In this document: positions 55,511 through 64,000 of the stretch, piece after piece
How the letters are laid out: each line of letters begins with the position of its first letter
Numbering within the stretch: position 1 is the first letter of the stretch
Position numbers and translations under genes: made by a program
From: Pelagibacterales bacterium SAG-MED13
Lineage (GTDB): Bacteria > Pseudomonadota > Alphaproteobacteria > Pelagibacterales > Pelagibacteraceae
NCBI GenBank assembly: GCA_014654165.1
Contig: JACWDK010000002.1
Coordinates: 1-64,000, forward strand
Length of the DNA: 64,000 nucleotides
Direction of reading: 5' to 3'
Notes under the pieces: model-generated
What the model was told of the DNA's origin: nothing
The model's input: only the letters and a program-made list of their open reading frames with translations
The model's database searches: none

Positions 55511-56455
55511 ATGCGAAAATTAATATCTATATTATCAGCAGTGATAATCTCTGTAGTAAGTTTTGCAGGGTTATCTAATGCAGATAGTAAAAAACCTATC
55601 GTTATTCCAACCCATAACTGGTCTAGCCAGATTGTTATGGCCTACGTAATAGGTGGAATAATGGAAGACATGGGAAATAACGTAAAATACGTTAATGCTG
55701 ACTCTCAAGCAGTTTATGAGTCAATCAGAATTGGTGACGTTTCTATATCTCACGAGGTATGGGAATCTGCTTTTGGTAAATCATTTACAACGGCATTAGA
55801 CAAAGGTGGTTTATTAGACTGGGGTGATCATGAGGCTAGAACTCTAGAAGATATGGGCTATCCAAACTGGGTTGCTGAAAAGGGTTTATGCCCTGGACTA
55901 CCAGACTGGACTGCTTTAAAAAATCCTGACTGTGCTAAAAACTTTACAACACCTGACTCTCCAGATGGAAAAGGAAGAATGTTGGAAGGTCCACAAACTT
56001 GGCATGGTGACCTCATCCCTCAAAGAGTTGATGCTTTAGGTTTAGGAGATCTTTGGTGGGTTAAATTTGCTGGAAGTGCAGACGCACTATGGGCAGAATT
56101 GTCTGCAGCTGAAAAAGAAGGAAGAGGAACAATCATCTTTAACTGGACACCAAACTTTACAGATGGTGCTGGTTTTACATTTATAGACTTTCCTCCATAT
56201 ACAGCTGGTTGTAGACCAGAAGATGGTGGAGATGGAAAATGTGGATCTCCAGATGGATATTTGAAAAAGGCAGTTAATGCTGACTTTCCAAAAACTCATC
56301 CAGATGCAGCAGCTATGTTTAAAAAACTTTCTTTTACAACAAGTCAAATTGGTGCAATGGCAGCTTTAGTTGATGTTGACAAAATGACTCACGAAGATGC
56401 AGCGAAAGCATGGTTAAAAAAGAATAAGAAAGTTTGGAAAGCTTTTACTAAATAA
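55511..56455 (+). CDS. tmoX: TMAO/betaine-type solute-binding protein
   Basis: 314 residues, ProX/OpuAC-type: signal peptide (SVVSFAGLSNA-DSKKP, cleavage about residue 25), THNWSSQIVMAYVIGGIMED, SISHEVWESAFGKSF and FNWTPNFTDGAGFTFIDFP, with conserved Trp residues for the quaternary amine cage. Similar SAR11 proteins bind TMAO. It has its own promoter and terminator, so it is a monocistronic high-level transcript, with tmoV/tmoW 1.5 kb further on. Glycine betaine/choline specificity is the alternative. Confidence 0.85.
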   Translation: MRKLISILSAVIISVVSFAGLSNADSKKPIVIPTHNWSSQIVMAYVIGGIMEDMGNNVKYVNADSQAVYESIRIGDVSISHEVWESAFGKSFTTALDKGGLLDWGDHEARTLEDMGYPNWVAEKGLCPGLPDWTALKNPDCAKNFTTPDSPDGKGRMLEGPQTWHGDLIPQRVDALGLGDLWWVKFAGSADALWAELSAAEKEGRGTIIFNWTPNFTDGAGFTFIDFPPYTAGCRPEDGGDGKCGSPDGYLKKAVNADFPKTHPDAAAMFKKLSFTTSQIGAMAALVDVDKMTHEDAAKAWLKKNKKVWKAFTK

Positions 56456-56479
56456 AGTTTAAAGGCTTTATAATCTTTA

Positions 56480-56515
56480 AATCTCTCCCAACAATGTTGG
56501 GGGAGATTTTTTTTT
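56480..56515 (+). terminator. Rho-independent terminator of tmoX
   Basis: 12-bp stem with one G-U pair (56480-56491 with 56497-56508), 5-nt loop, followed by a T9 tract. Classic form; it isolates tmoX from the three unknown genes downstream. Confidence 0.92.
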
Positions 56516-56528
56516 AAGATAAAATTAA

Positions 56529-56990
56529 ATGATTAAATATTTTTTTTATTTACTGATAAGTTTATTATTTTTTAATCAAACTTTTGCTCAAGATGTAAGT
56601 ATAAAAGAAAATATTGATCTAGAGTTTTTTTGTGATCTAGAAAAAAAAATAATCAAGAACTCAGAATATAACTATCAAACTTTTTTAGCTAAAGATTTAA
56701 AAAAAAAAAATTTAGATAAATTTCAAATTTTATCGGAAAAACCAAAGACACTTTTTATAAAAGGTTTATCATCATTTCTTTCGGAGTCATCAAAATTAAG
56801 TGTCAAAATTGTAAATAAGGATGTAGTTTTATTTAAAGCAATTGATCAAAGAAATAATTATTCAGAGTCAGGTATTATCACAAGAAAAACAGGAGAACTA
56901 ATTCATGAAATCACTAAAAATATTAAAAGTGAAAATTCTGAAAAATATATCTCAATTTATTCATGCAAAAAATATGACAAAAAAGTATAA
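56529..56990 (+). CDS. Exported protein of unknown function, 153 residues
   Basis: Clear signal peptide (FFYLLISLLFFNQTFA-QDVS, cleavage about residue 20), then a Lys-rich domain with one Cys near residue 35 (FFCDLEKK) and one near the end (YSCKKYDKK) that could pair. Not recognised. Located directly after the tmoX terminator, without a visible promoter of its own, and 34 bp before the MORN gene. Confidence 0.6.
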   Translation: MIKYFFYLLISLLFFNQTFAQDVSIKENIDLEFFCDLEKKIIKNSEYNYQTFLAKDLKKKNLDKFQILSEKPKTLFIKGLSSFLSESSKLSVKIVNKDVVLFKAIDQRNNYSESGIITRKTGELIHEITKNIKSENSEKYISIYSCKKYDKKV

Positions 56991-57024
56991 TTTTTTTTTA
57001 AATTATTTTGTGTAAAATATTATT

Positions 57025-57402
57025 ATGAAAAAATATTTCTTAAGCATAATTTTAAGCTTATTAATTTCATCAATTGCATTAGCAAGAAGCACAGGATGTA
57101 AAGAAGGAAATTGTGAAAATGGTTTTGGTAAATGGGTTTATACAGATAAAACTACTTACGAAGGAGAATGGGTAGACACAAAAAAAAATGGTCAAGGAGT
57201 TGAAACATGGCCTAATGGGTACATTTATAAAGGTGAATTCAAAAACAGTGAGTGGAGTGGAATAGGTGTTTTAACTTTTCCTGATGGCTCAACTTACGAA
57301 GGAGAATGGGTTAAAGGATTTATGAATGGTAAAGGCACTTTTACTTCATCAGATAGAACCCAGAAATCTGGCACATGGAAAAATGGAAAATTACAAGAAT
57401 AA
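57025..57402 (+). CDS. Exported MORN-repeat protein
   Basis: 125 residues: signal peptide (LSLLISSIALA, cleavage about residue 21), then MORN-type units: GFGKWVYTDKTTYEGEW, KKNGQGVETWPNGYIYKGEF, WSGIGVLTFPDGSTYEGEW, MNGKGTFTSSDRTQKSGTW. A Cys pair (GCKEGNC) precedes the repeats. MORN repeats make small beta-sheets that bind membranes or proteins; role here unknown. It starts 34 bp after the previous gene and is immediately followed by the next ORF (ATG one base after its stop). Confidence 0.85.
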   Translation: MKKYFLSIILSLLISSIALARSTGCKEGNCENGFGKWVYTDKTTYEGEWVDTKKNGQGVETWPNGYIYKGEFKNSEWSGIGVLTFPDGSTYEGEWVKGFMNGKGTFTSSDRTQKSGTWKNGKLQE

Positions 57403-57954
57403 ATGTCAAAAGAAAATTATATAAATAAAATTAAGGAATTACCAGAAACTATAAAACAGTTTGGTGGTTTAGTAATGATACTCTTAATAATAATTTCTTG
57501 TTTTTTTGTTTTAAATATAAAGTTTGGTGGAGGAGATGAGCTAGTAAGAAAGATGAAATTAGAAGAGGAAAGAATTGCCAAAGAAAAAAAATTAAGTGAA
57601 TTAATTTCAAAACTACCATCTGGAATTTTGGTAACTTTTGATGGTACAGATCATTATAAATTAACAGATGAAGTATATGAACAAGTCTGTAAGGCAACAA
57701 AACTAATTCCTCAACGGGCAATTATGGGAGCAAATTTTTTAAATTTCAGAGCTCATGAAATTTACACAATCAATGGAAATAAAATTGATGAAACTTTTGT
57801 TAAATGGGATGTTGAAAAAAATAAATGTTTTGCTGGCTTTACTGTAAGTGGAGATAACGTTGGGGTTAATGAGTCGATAACTGTTAGCGGAGAAGCATTA
57901 AGTTTTTTGAGCACAGGAATTGATACTAGAGTTTATTTTATTAAAAACTTTTAA
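57403..57954 (+). CDS. Membrane-anchored unknown protein, 183 residues
   Basis: An N-terminal amphipathic segment, one TM helix (about 22-40: GLVMILLIIISCFFVLNI), then a coiled-coil-like Lys/Glu stretch (LVRKMKLEEERIAKEKKLSEL) and a C-terminal domain with GTDHYKLTDEVYEQVCKATK and a Cys pair (VCKA ... KCFAG). No family recognised. Adjacent to the MORN gene without a gap, so the two may work together at the inner membrane and periplasm. Confidence 0.6.
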   Translation: MSKENYINKIKELPETIKQFGGLVMILLIIISCFFVLNIKFGGGDELVRKMKLEEERIAKEKKLSELISKLPSGILVTFDGTDHYKLTDEVYEQVCKATKLIPQRAIMGANFLNFRAHEIYTINGNKIDETFVKWDVEKNKCFAGFTVSGDNVGVNESITVSGEALSFLSTGIDTRVYFIKNF

Positions 57955-58019
57955 GGGGGAAAATAAAAATATTATGGATTTAATTTTATCTTAATTTCAT
58001 ATAACTTAATCAATAATTT

Positions 58020-59048
58020 ATGTCTGAGCCAGTAATCAAATGTGAAAATGTTTATAAAATTTTTGGAGCAAATGCTCAAAAAATGCTTCAAGACTCAAAT
58101 GGTAATGTTGATGCTAAAACCTTTCAAGAAAATGGTTGCATTGTTGGGGTGAACAATGCTTCTTTTGAAGTTTCAAAAGGAGAGATGTTGGTTGTTATGG
58201 GCTTATCTGGTTCAGGTAAATCAACTTTATTAAGATGTATCTCACGTTTAACAGATGCAACAGGCGGTAAAATCTTCATAGAGGGTCAGGACTTGTTACA
58301 ACTAAATAATAAAGATCTAATAAATCTTAGAAGAAATAAAATGGGAATGGTTTTTCAAAGCTTTGCTTTGCTCCCACACAAAACTGTTGTTGAGAATATA
58401 GCTTTTCCACTTCAGATCAAAGGAATTAAGACTGAAGACAGCATTAGTAAAGCAATGGATATGGTTAAACTAGTTGGTCTTGACGGTAGAGAAAACTATT
58501 TTCCTAGAGAACTTTCAGGAGGACAACAACAAAGAGTAGGTATTGCAAGATCTTTAGCGGTTGAGCCTGATATTTGGTTTTTAGATGAGCCTTTTTCAGC
58601 TTTGGATCCATTAATTAGAAAAGAGATGCAAGACGAGTTTTTAAGACTTCAAGACAAGTTACAAAAAACAATTATGTTTATTACACATGATTTTGATGAG
58701 GCTTTAAAACTTGCTGACAGAATTGCAATTATGAAAGACGGTATAATTGAGCAATTAGATACACCTGCCAATATTGTTTTAAAACCAGCTACGGAATATG
58801 TCAGAAAATTTACTGAAGAAGTACCAAGAGAAAAAGTTTTATTGATTAAGGATGTCATGGAGTCATCCAAAGATAATTTAGGTGACTTAAAAGTCTCAAA
58901 AGATGAAATCATAGAGAGTGTTGCAGAAAAAATTCTTACGCAAGAAAAACCAGTTGCTGTAATTAATGAAAACAATGAAATAATAGGCTCTATTAATCCA
59001 ACCAAAATTATCAATACAGTTTTTGGAGGAAGAAAAAATAATAATTAA
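58020..59048 (+). CDS. tmoV: Glycine betaine/TMAO ABC transporter ATPase with CBS tail
   Basis: 342 residues, ProV type: Walker A GLSGSGKSTLLR, Q-loop FQSFALLPHKTVVENI, signature LSGGQQQRVGIAR, Walker B DIWFLDEPFSALD, H-loop FITHDFDEA. The C-terminus keeps one CBS-like unit (KPVAVINENNEIIGSINPTKI), so an osmotic or ionic regulatory tail is only partial. It pairs with tmoW (3 bp) and uses tmoX as its binding protein. Confidence 0.93.
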   Translation: MSEPVIKCENVYKIFGANAQKMLQDSNGNVDAKTFQENGCIVGVNNASFEVSKGEMLVVMGLSGSGKSTLLRCISRLTDATGGKIFIEGQDLLQLNNKDLINLRRNKMGMVFQSFALLPHKTVVENIAFPLQIKGIKTEDSISKAMDMVKLVGLDGRENYFPRELSGGQQQRVGIARSLAVEPDIWFLDEPFSALDPLIRKEMQDEFLRLQDKLQKTIMFITHDFDEALKLADRIAIMKDGIIEQLDTPANIVLKPATEYVRKFTEEVPREKVLLIKDVMESSKDNLGDLKVSKDEIIESVAEKILTQEKPVAVINENNEIIGSINPTKIINTVFGGRKNNN

Positions 59049-59051
59049 ATT

Positions 59052-61205
59052 ATGGAGCTTTTAAAAAAATATCCAAAAACTTTTCAATGGTTATTCTTAT
59101 TAATTGTTTTCTTTACTTTATGTTTTGCAATTGATGTTCCTGAAACATATAAGTTTATTAGGGGACAAGCAGAATTTATAAAAGACCCAAATCAAAGTAG
59201 TTATATATTTTTAGGTAAAGAAGTTAGATATTATGCTTTTGATGTCTTCTGGAGATTGCCCCCATTGCTAGGATGGTTACCTATTTGGATAAATGATTCA
59301 TTATTTTTCCTAATGAATGAATGGATGCCCATTGAAGTTTGGAATGAAGATACTCAGGAATTCAAATCTAGACCATTAGTTCTACAAATAAGTAGAAATT
59401 TAACTGCCTTTATGACTTTTTTAATAGAATTAATAAGAGAGATATTATTAGGAGGTCTTGAAACTATAGTGGCATTTACTAGTTGGGATTGGATAGACAA
59501 AAACCCATGGGCTGAACTTCCCGGATTACCCTGGACTATTGTTGCAGCAGGTGCAGCATTGCTTTCTTATAAGCTAAGCGGTAAGGGTCTAGCTTTGTTT
59601 GCAGGCTTAACTATGGTTTACATTTCTGTGTTTGGTCAATGGAAACCTTCTATGCAAACTCTTTCATTTATATTAGTTGCTGCCCCATTATCATTTTTTT
59701 TTGGATTAGGACTGGGGATAGCAGCTTTTAAAAGTAAACGTGTAGAAAAAGCTTTATATCCAATATTGCTAGTGATGCAAACAATGCCACAATACGCTGT
59801 ATTAGTTCCTGCATTAGTTCTTTTTGGAGTAGGTGACCATGCTGCTGTAATTATTACTATGGTTGTAGCTATACCACCGATGATATTATTAACTCTATTA
59901 GGTCTAAGAGCAGTGCCCCCAGAGGTTATTGAAGCAGGCAGGATGAGTGGATGTAATAATTTTCAATTAATGTTTAAAGTATTAATTCCAACTGCTAGGA
60001 GAGATATTTTAATTGGAGTTAATCAAGTCATCATGGTGTGTTTTTCAATGGCGGTTATTTCAGCTTTTATTGGAGCAAAAGGTTTAGGATTCAATCTATT
60101 ATTAGCACTAAACCAATTAAATATTGGATTAGCCTTGGAGGCGGGCTTATGTATAAGTTTAATTGCAATTCTTTTAGATAAAATGTCTTTAGCGTGGGCA
60201 AATAAACAAACAGATTATTTTGGTAATCTTACCTTCTATCAAAGAAACAAAAATCTTTTATTTTTTGTTTTTATATTTATCATTGGAATAACATTAGCCT
60301 ATATTGGAACTTTTTTATTCAAAGATACTTTTAATTATTTATTTGAAATTCCACATAACAAAGGGATATCAACTGCTGATTTTTGGAATAAAGGAGTAGA
60401 TTGGATTTTTGACACTTTCTTTGTATATATCAAGGCATTCAACACATGGTTGATACAAGATGTACTTCAGCCAATGAGAGCACTATATTTAAGAATGCCT
60501 GCAATCGCTACAATAGTTTTGGTTGTTGGTGCGGGATATTTGATTGGTGGCTTACGTTCAGCATTGGTAGTTTGTGCTTTAACATTATTTATTGCATTTA
60601 GCCCTTGGTGGGATAGAGCTTTAGTCACGGCATATATGGCAACTTTTGGAGTTATAGTTTCTTGTATCATTGGATTTACCGTAGGAACTTTATGTTTTCA
60701 AAATAAACATTCAGCAAACTTTATGTTGGGCGTTTGTGATATTTTTCAAACGTTTCCGTCTTTTGTGTATTTAATTCCAGTAATGATGTTATTTGGCATA
60801 ACAGACACATCTGTACTTATTGCAGTTATAGTTTATGCAACGATACCTGCTACAAGATATACAATTGAAGGACTAAGAAGTGTTCCAGCTGGTCTACATG
60901 ATGCAGCAACAATGTCGGGTGTAAATAAATTTCAAAGATTGACTAAAATCGAATTTCCTTTAGCATTTCCACATATGATGCTTGGTATAAATCAAACGAT
61001 TGTATTTGCTTTATTCATGGTAATTATTGGGGCGTTTATTGGAACAGAAGATCTAGGTCAATATATATTAAAAGCATTATCAGATAAAAAAGGTGCTGGA
61101 ATTGGATTAACACTTGGTATCTGTGTAGCTTTCATAGCTTTAATATTTGATAATTTGATTAGAGCTTATGTTCAAAAAAGAAAAAAACACCTAGGTATCG
61201 ATTAA
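59052..61205 (+). CDS. tmoW: Fused double ProW-type permease
   Basis: 717 residues containing two complete permease halves: first about 100-390 (EAA-like loop VIEAGRMSGCNNFQLMFKVLIPTARRD) and second about 420-710 (LHDAATMSGVNKFQRLTKIEFPLAFP), so one polypeptide provides both membrane domains where most organisms use a homodimer. ALYPILLVMQTMPQYAVLVPALVLF marks the first core. Uses tmoV ATP and tmoX ligand. Converges on tmm with 7 bp between stops. Confidence 0.9.
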   Translation: MELLKKYPKTFQWLFLLIVFFTLCFAIDVPETYKFIRGQAEFIKDPNQSSYIFLGKEVRYYAFDVFWRLPPLLGWLPIWINDSLFFLMNEWMPIEVWNEDTQEFKSRPLVLQISRNLTAFMTFLIELIREILLGGLETIVAFTSWDWIDKNPWAELPGLPWTIVAAGAALLSYKLSGKGLALFAGLTMVYISVFGQWKPSMQTLSFILVAAPLSFFFGLGLGIAAFKSKRVEKALYPILLVMQTMPQYAVLVPALVLFGVGDHAAVIITMVVAIPPMILLTLLGLRAVPPEVIEAGRMSGCNNFQLMFKVLIPTARRDILIGVNQVIMVCFSMAVISAFIGAKGLGFNLLLALNQLNIGLALEAGLCISLIAILLDKMSLAWANKQTDYFGNLTFYQRNKNLLFFVFIFIIGITLAYIGTFLFKDTFNYLFEIPHNKGISTADFWNKGVDWIFDTFFVYIKAFNTWLIQDVLQPMRALYLRMPAIATIVLVVGAGYLIGGLRSALVVCALTLFIAFSPWWDRALVTAYMATFGVIVSCIIGFTVGTLCFQNKHSANFMLGVCDIFQTFPSFVYLIPVMMLFGITDTSVLIAVIVYATIPATRYTIEGLRSVPAGLHDAATMSGVNKFQRLTKIEFPLAFPHMMLGINQTIVFALFMVIIGAFIGTEDLGQYILKALSDKKGAGIGLTLGICVAFIALIFDNLIRAYVQKRKKHLGID

Positions 61206-61212
61206 TCTAAGA

Positions 61213-62544
61213 TTATTTATCTAAAAAAGTTTTTGAAGAATCATCCATAGCAGTTGCCCATGGCGTATGATGAATAGGAGCAACAGAACCAGTTACTGGA
61301 GATGAAAAAGATTTATTTCTGTAAGTTGAAATATTCTCAACTTTATGATGTTCCCACTCTTTAAAGTGTTTTCTTATTAACTCAAAATCAATTTTTGGAT
61401 AATCAGACATTTCATGAAGCTCTTTTGTATACTCTGTTTGAAAATCAATCATTTGATCTGGGTTTTCTAGCTTTTCTTCAATTGCAACCCATTTATTAAT
61501 ATCTTTTTCAACTTCACCATTACCAGGTATTTTGATCTTATTCATAATTACATCTCTTGCATACCAAGCTTGGCAATCAAACATATTAAATGTATGGAAT
61601 TGATCTTGCATACCAAGGTATAAAAGTTTGTGATTATCTTGCCAAACCACTCCTTTATATAATTTTGGTGGATATAACCGGTTTCTAGTTTTTAATTGTA
61701 AATTTTCTTCTAAAAAAGGAAAATGATGAAGATAACCAGTACATAAAATTACAACATCAGCTTCTTGTTCGGTTCCATCTTTGAATATTGCTTTTTTTCC
61801 TTCTAATTTATCTAGATAATGAACTTCTTTCATGCTAACAGGCCATTTAAATCCCATAGGGTTATGTCGATAACCAATGGTAACGCTTTTGGCTCCGTAT
61901 TTATTACACTGAAGCGCAATGTCTTCTGCTGAGTAACTACTTCCTAGCACTATTACATTTTTATTTCTAAATTCCTCAGCATCTCTAAAATCATGAGAAT
62001 GCATTATTCTTCCTGGGAATGTATCCATCCCTTTGTATTCTGGAATAAATGGAACTGAAAAATGACCTGATGAGACAACAACAAAATCAAAATTATCTTT
62101 TAATATTTTATTATTAACTTTATCTTGATAACTAAGCTCAAATTTGTCACTCTTAAAAACAGTATTTATAACTCTGGTATTAAATTTAATCTTTTTTTTT
62201 AAATTTCCTTTACTTACTCTTCCAATAATATAGTTGTATAAAACTTCTCTAGGTGGAAAGGATGGTATTGGCTTTCCAAAATGTTCATCAAAAGAATAAT
62301 CTGCAAATTCTAAACATTCTTTTGGTCCATTTGACCAAAGATATCTATACATGCTGTTAGGTACAGGATCTCCGTATTGATCGGATCCTGTTCGCCAACT
62401 ATAATTCCATAAACCACCCCAATCATCTTGCTTTTCAAAACAAACAACTTCAGGGATTTTTTCACCATTTTTTTCTGCTAATTCAAAAGACCTTAACATT
62501 GATAGTCCACAAGGTCCTGCACCAATAATTGCTACTTTTGTCAT
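61213..62544 (-). CDS. tmm: Trimethylamine monooxygenase (flavin-containing)
   Basis: 443 residues, FMO family: FAD motif IGAGPCGLSML (about residues 7-17), FMO-type signature FPGRIMHSHDF (F-x-G-x3-H-x3-F), NADP motif VLGSSYSAED (about 200). Oxidises trimethylamine to TMAO with O2 and NADPH. The pairing with tmoXVW and tdm makes trimethylamine the obvious substrate. Divergent from the gpsA-like gene across 77 bp with paired repeats. Confidence 0.93.
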   Translation of the reverse strand: MTKVAIIGAGPCGLSMLRSFELAEKNGEKIPEVVCFEKQDDWGGLWNYSWRTGSDQYGDPVPNSMYRYLWSNGPKECLEFADYSFDEHFGKPIPSFPPREVLYNYIIGRVSKGNLKKKIKFNTRVINTVFKSDKFELSYQDKVNNKILKDNFDFVVVSSGHFSVPFIPEYKGMDTFPGRIMHSHDFRDAEEFRNKNVIVLGSSYSAEDIALQCNKYGAKSVTIGYRHNPMGFKWPVSMKEVHYLDKLEGKKAIFKDGTEQEADVVILCTGYLHHFPFLEENLQLKTRNRLYPPKLYKGVVWQDNHKLLYLGMQDQFHTFNMFDCQAWYARDVIMNKIKIPGNGEVEKDINKWVAIEEKLENPDQMIDFQTEYTKELHEMSDYPKIDFELIRKHFKEWEHHKVENISTYRNKSFSSPVTGSVAPIHHTPWATAMDDSSKTFLDK

Positions 62545-62554
62545 TAATCTAATA

Positions 62555-62617
62555 AATAAAATAATTATTTCTGTATTTTACTAACAAAATGATGACAATT
62601 ACAATAAAATAATTATT
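62555..62617. repeat. Pair of 15-bp direct repeats between tmm and gpsA-like gene
   Basis: AATAAAATAATTATT occurs at 62555-62569 and 62603-62617 (48-bp spacing). Each ends in the palindrome AATAATTATT. They flank the divergent promoter area and could be operator sites; the A/T background weakens this. Confidence 0.4.
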
Positions 62618-62621
62618 CGTT

Positions 62622-63584
62622 ATGAAAAATATCTTAGTTATTGGTGGAGGTGCAATGGGTTCTGCATTTACAATCCCAAGTTTAGAAAATAAAAATAATG
62701 TGACAATTACTGAGCCTTATAGCAAAAGATTTATCAAAGATTTATCATCCAAAAAAAAATTTCACTCTGCTCTTAAAATAAAATTACCAAAACAATTAAA
62801 ATTTAGAAAATTTTCCAAAAATTTATTAAAAGAAAATTTTGACTTAATAGTAATAGCACTAAGTCTTCCAGGTGTTGATTTTATTGGCAAAGAATTAAAA
62901 GATTTAAGAATTAAAACACCAATTTTGGTTTTGACTAAAGGATTAAAATTTGAGAAAAAAAAGAATAAGATTTTAACAATTTCAGAGCAGCTGCAAAAAA
63001 ACTATAATTTAAAAAATATTTCAGTCTTAAAAGGACCTTGTCTGGCAAAGGAATTAGCCAGAAAAAATCAAACTAGTGTAATTATCGCAAATAAAAATAT
63101 CGATATTGCAAAATCTATAGGAAGAAAAATTTCTACAAAATATTATTTAACAGAATACTCCAAAGACGTTGTCGGAGTAGAAGTGTGTTCAGCAATAAAG
63201 AACATATATTCAATGATAATTGGAGCTGGTCAAAGCCTCAATTCTTCATCAAATCTATTTCAAAAAGCAGTTCTTGAAATGAGATATTTAAATAAATATT
63301 TTAAAGGTAAAGATGAAACAATCTTAGGGCTTGCTGGGGTGGGTGACTTATATGTTAGTGCTGCTGGTGGAAGAAATAGTAAGATGGGTAGTTTCTTGGG
63401 AAAAGGATTTACATTTAAAACTGCAAAAAAAAGATTTATGCTCAAAGAAACTGTTGAAGGTGAAGAACTTGCGAGGGAGATCGCACCATTTATATTGAAA
63501 AAAATTGATAGGAAGAAAATTCCATTAATGATTAATTTACTTAAAACAATTAAAGAAAATAAAAAACTTAGGATAAAAGTTTAA
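62622..63584 (+). CDS. gpsA: NAD(P)-dependent glycerol-3-phosphate dehydrogenase-like protein
   Basis: 320 residues: N-terminal Rossmann [34 protein letters not shown] (GpsA-type 'sGPsfA.E'), [20 protein letters not shown] with the catalytic Lys position, and [15 protein letters not shown]. Makes glycerol-3-phosphate for phospholipids, though changes from the classic SGPSFA motif leave room for a related substrate. It starts divergently from tmm and its stop overlaps fhs by 4 bp. Confidence 0.75.
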   Translation: MKNILVIGGGAMGSAFTIPSLENKNNVTITEPYSKRFIKDLSSKKKFHSALKIKLPKQLKFRKFSKNLLKENFDLIVIALSLPGVDFIGKELKDLRIKTPILVLTKGLKFEKKKNKILTISEQLQKNYNLKNISVLKGPCLAKELARKNQTSVIIANKNIDIAKSIGRKISTKYYLTEYSKDVVGVEVCSAIKNIYSMIIGAGQSLNSSSNLFQKAVLEMRYLNKYFKGKDETILGLAGVGDLYVSAAGGRNSKMGSFLGKGFTFKTAKKRFMLKETVEGEELAREIAPFILKKIDRKKIPLMINLLKTIKENKKLRIKV

Positions 63585-64000
63585 AATAGACCTTCTATAT
63601 CACCATCTCTATTTAGTTTAATGGAGTTAGCTGCTGGCACTCTAGGAAGACCTGGCATTGTCATGATTGCTCCACATACTACAACAATAAATTCTGCACC
63701 AGAAGAGAGTCTTATTTCCCTAATTGGTAATGAATGCCCTGTCGGAGCACCTTTTAGACTTGGATCTGTAGAGAAACTATATTGAGTTTTCGCAACACAT
63801 ATAGGTAATTCACCATAGCCAGCTTTTTCAAAGTTTTTTAATTGATCTCTGATTTTAGTATCTGCGATAACTTCATCTGCTCTATAAATTTCTTTTGCTA
63901 TTGTTTCTATTTTTTTGAAAAGCGGAGTTTTACTTTCATATAAAAATTTAAATTTAGATGTATTCTTCTCACATAAATCTGTTACATGATTAGCTAAATC
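63581..64000 (-). CDS. fhs: Formate--tetrahydrofolate ligase, C-terminal part (runs off the window)
   Basis: The last 140 codons on the minus strand: [39 protein letters not shown] and the family C-terminus [20 protein letters not shown]. Fhs links formate to 10-formyl-THF, matching the C1 units released by tdm and the N-methylglutamate route. The N-terminal P-loop part lies beyond base 64000. Confidence 0.93.
   Translation of the reverse strand, partial: DLANHVTDLCEKNTSKFKFLYESKTPLFKKIETIAKEIYRADEVIADTKIRDQLKNFEKAGYGELPICVAKTQYSFSTDPSLKGAPTGHSLPIREIRLSSGAEFIVVVCGAIMTMPGLPRVPAANSIKLNRDGDIEGLF

Noticed and set aside
58649-59014. 121-residue minus-strand frame inside tmoV
   Set aside because: Fully antisense to a clear ATPase; no family match.

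Overview
The window looks like a chromosomal segment of a SAR11 bacterium (Pelagibacterales, 'Candidatus Pelagibacter'-like). The grounds are strong A+T bias, near-zero intergenic spacing with many 1-13 bp gene overlaps, an IMP dehydrogenase without CBS domains, and a complete trimethylamine/TMAO oxidation locus with a tandem-fused ProW-type permease. The assignment is by recognition of gene content, not by a database search.

Layout. 1-565: a TolC fragment (minus) abuts a RecA C-terminal fragment (plus) in opposite orientation, sharing a few bases. This is either an assembly/amplification chimera or a real rearrangement breakpoint. 673-4197: a compact restriction-modification module (two cytosine-5 methyltransferases and a PD-(D/E)XK nuclease) between recA and alaS. 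4217-15027: housekeeping genes (alaS, icd, psd, pssA, a glycosyltransferase, rlmE, guaB, a TPR protein, guaA, panB). 15033-28713: two divergent catabolic units sharing the 19.06-19.20 kb intergenic region. The minus unit has an aldehyde dehydrogenase, an alpha/beta hydrolase, an AA_synth-family protein and a luciferase-like monooxygenase. The plus unit has an Asp/Glu-racemase-like protein, a metal-ligand-less M24 hydrolase, a Pot-type ABC importer, a dehydrogenase/hydratase fusion and a PhyH oxygenase. The substrate is unknown and this is the least explained system here.

28710-41671: a cyclophilin, an HExxH protein, an agmatinase-like ureohydrolase, an aldehyde dehydrogenase, argE, acnA, a YfgM/BamB-like pair, a cupin, a ZapE-like ATPase, a YjbQ-family protein and an unknown. 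Three genes here (csaA-like, LysE-like, bamB-like) each carry one extra base in a homopolymer. 41681-44309: diaminopropionate ammonia-lyase, a glutamine-synthetase-family gene broken by a one-base deletion, and a 51-residue membrane protein too short for usual ORF cutoffs.

44368-63584: methylated-amine metabolism. An ammonium/methylammonium transporter with a small membrane partner is followed by mgsCBA and gmaS (methylamine to N-methylglutamate), a sarcosine-oxidase-like flavoprotein, a winged-helix protein and tdm (TMAO demethylase). Divergent from tdm is tmoX. Three unknown genes, one of them a MORN-repeat protein, separate it from tmoV and tmoW; tmm (trimethylamine monooxygenase) converges on tmoW. 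A gpsA-like gene and the 3' end of fhs (formate-THF ligase) close the window. Inferred flow: TMA is oxidised to TMAO by Tmm, TMAO is imported by TmoXVW and demethylated by Tdm to dimethylamine and formaldehyde/C1-THF; methylamine nitrogen enters glutamate via GmaS/Mgs, and C1 units are oxidised through folate. Dimethylamine monooxygenase and a full N-methylglutamate dehydrogenase are not in this window. No rRNA, tRNA, CRISPR array, IS element or prophage was seen.
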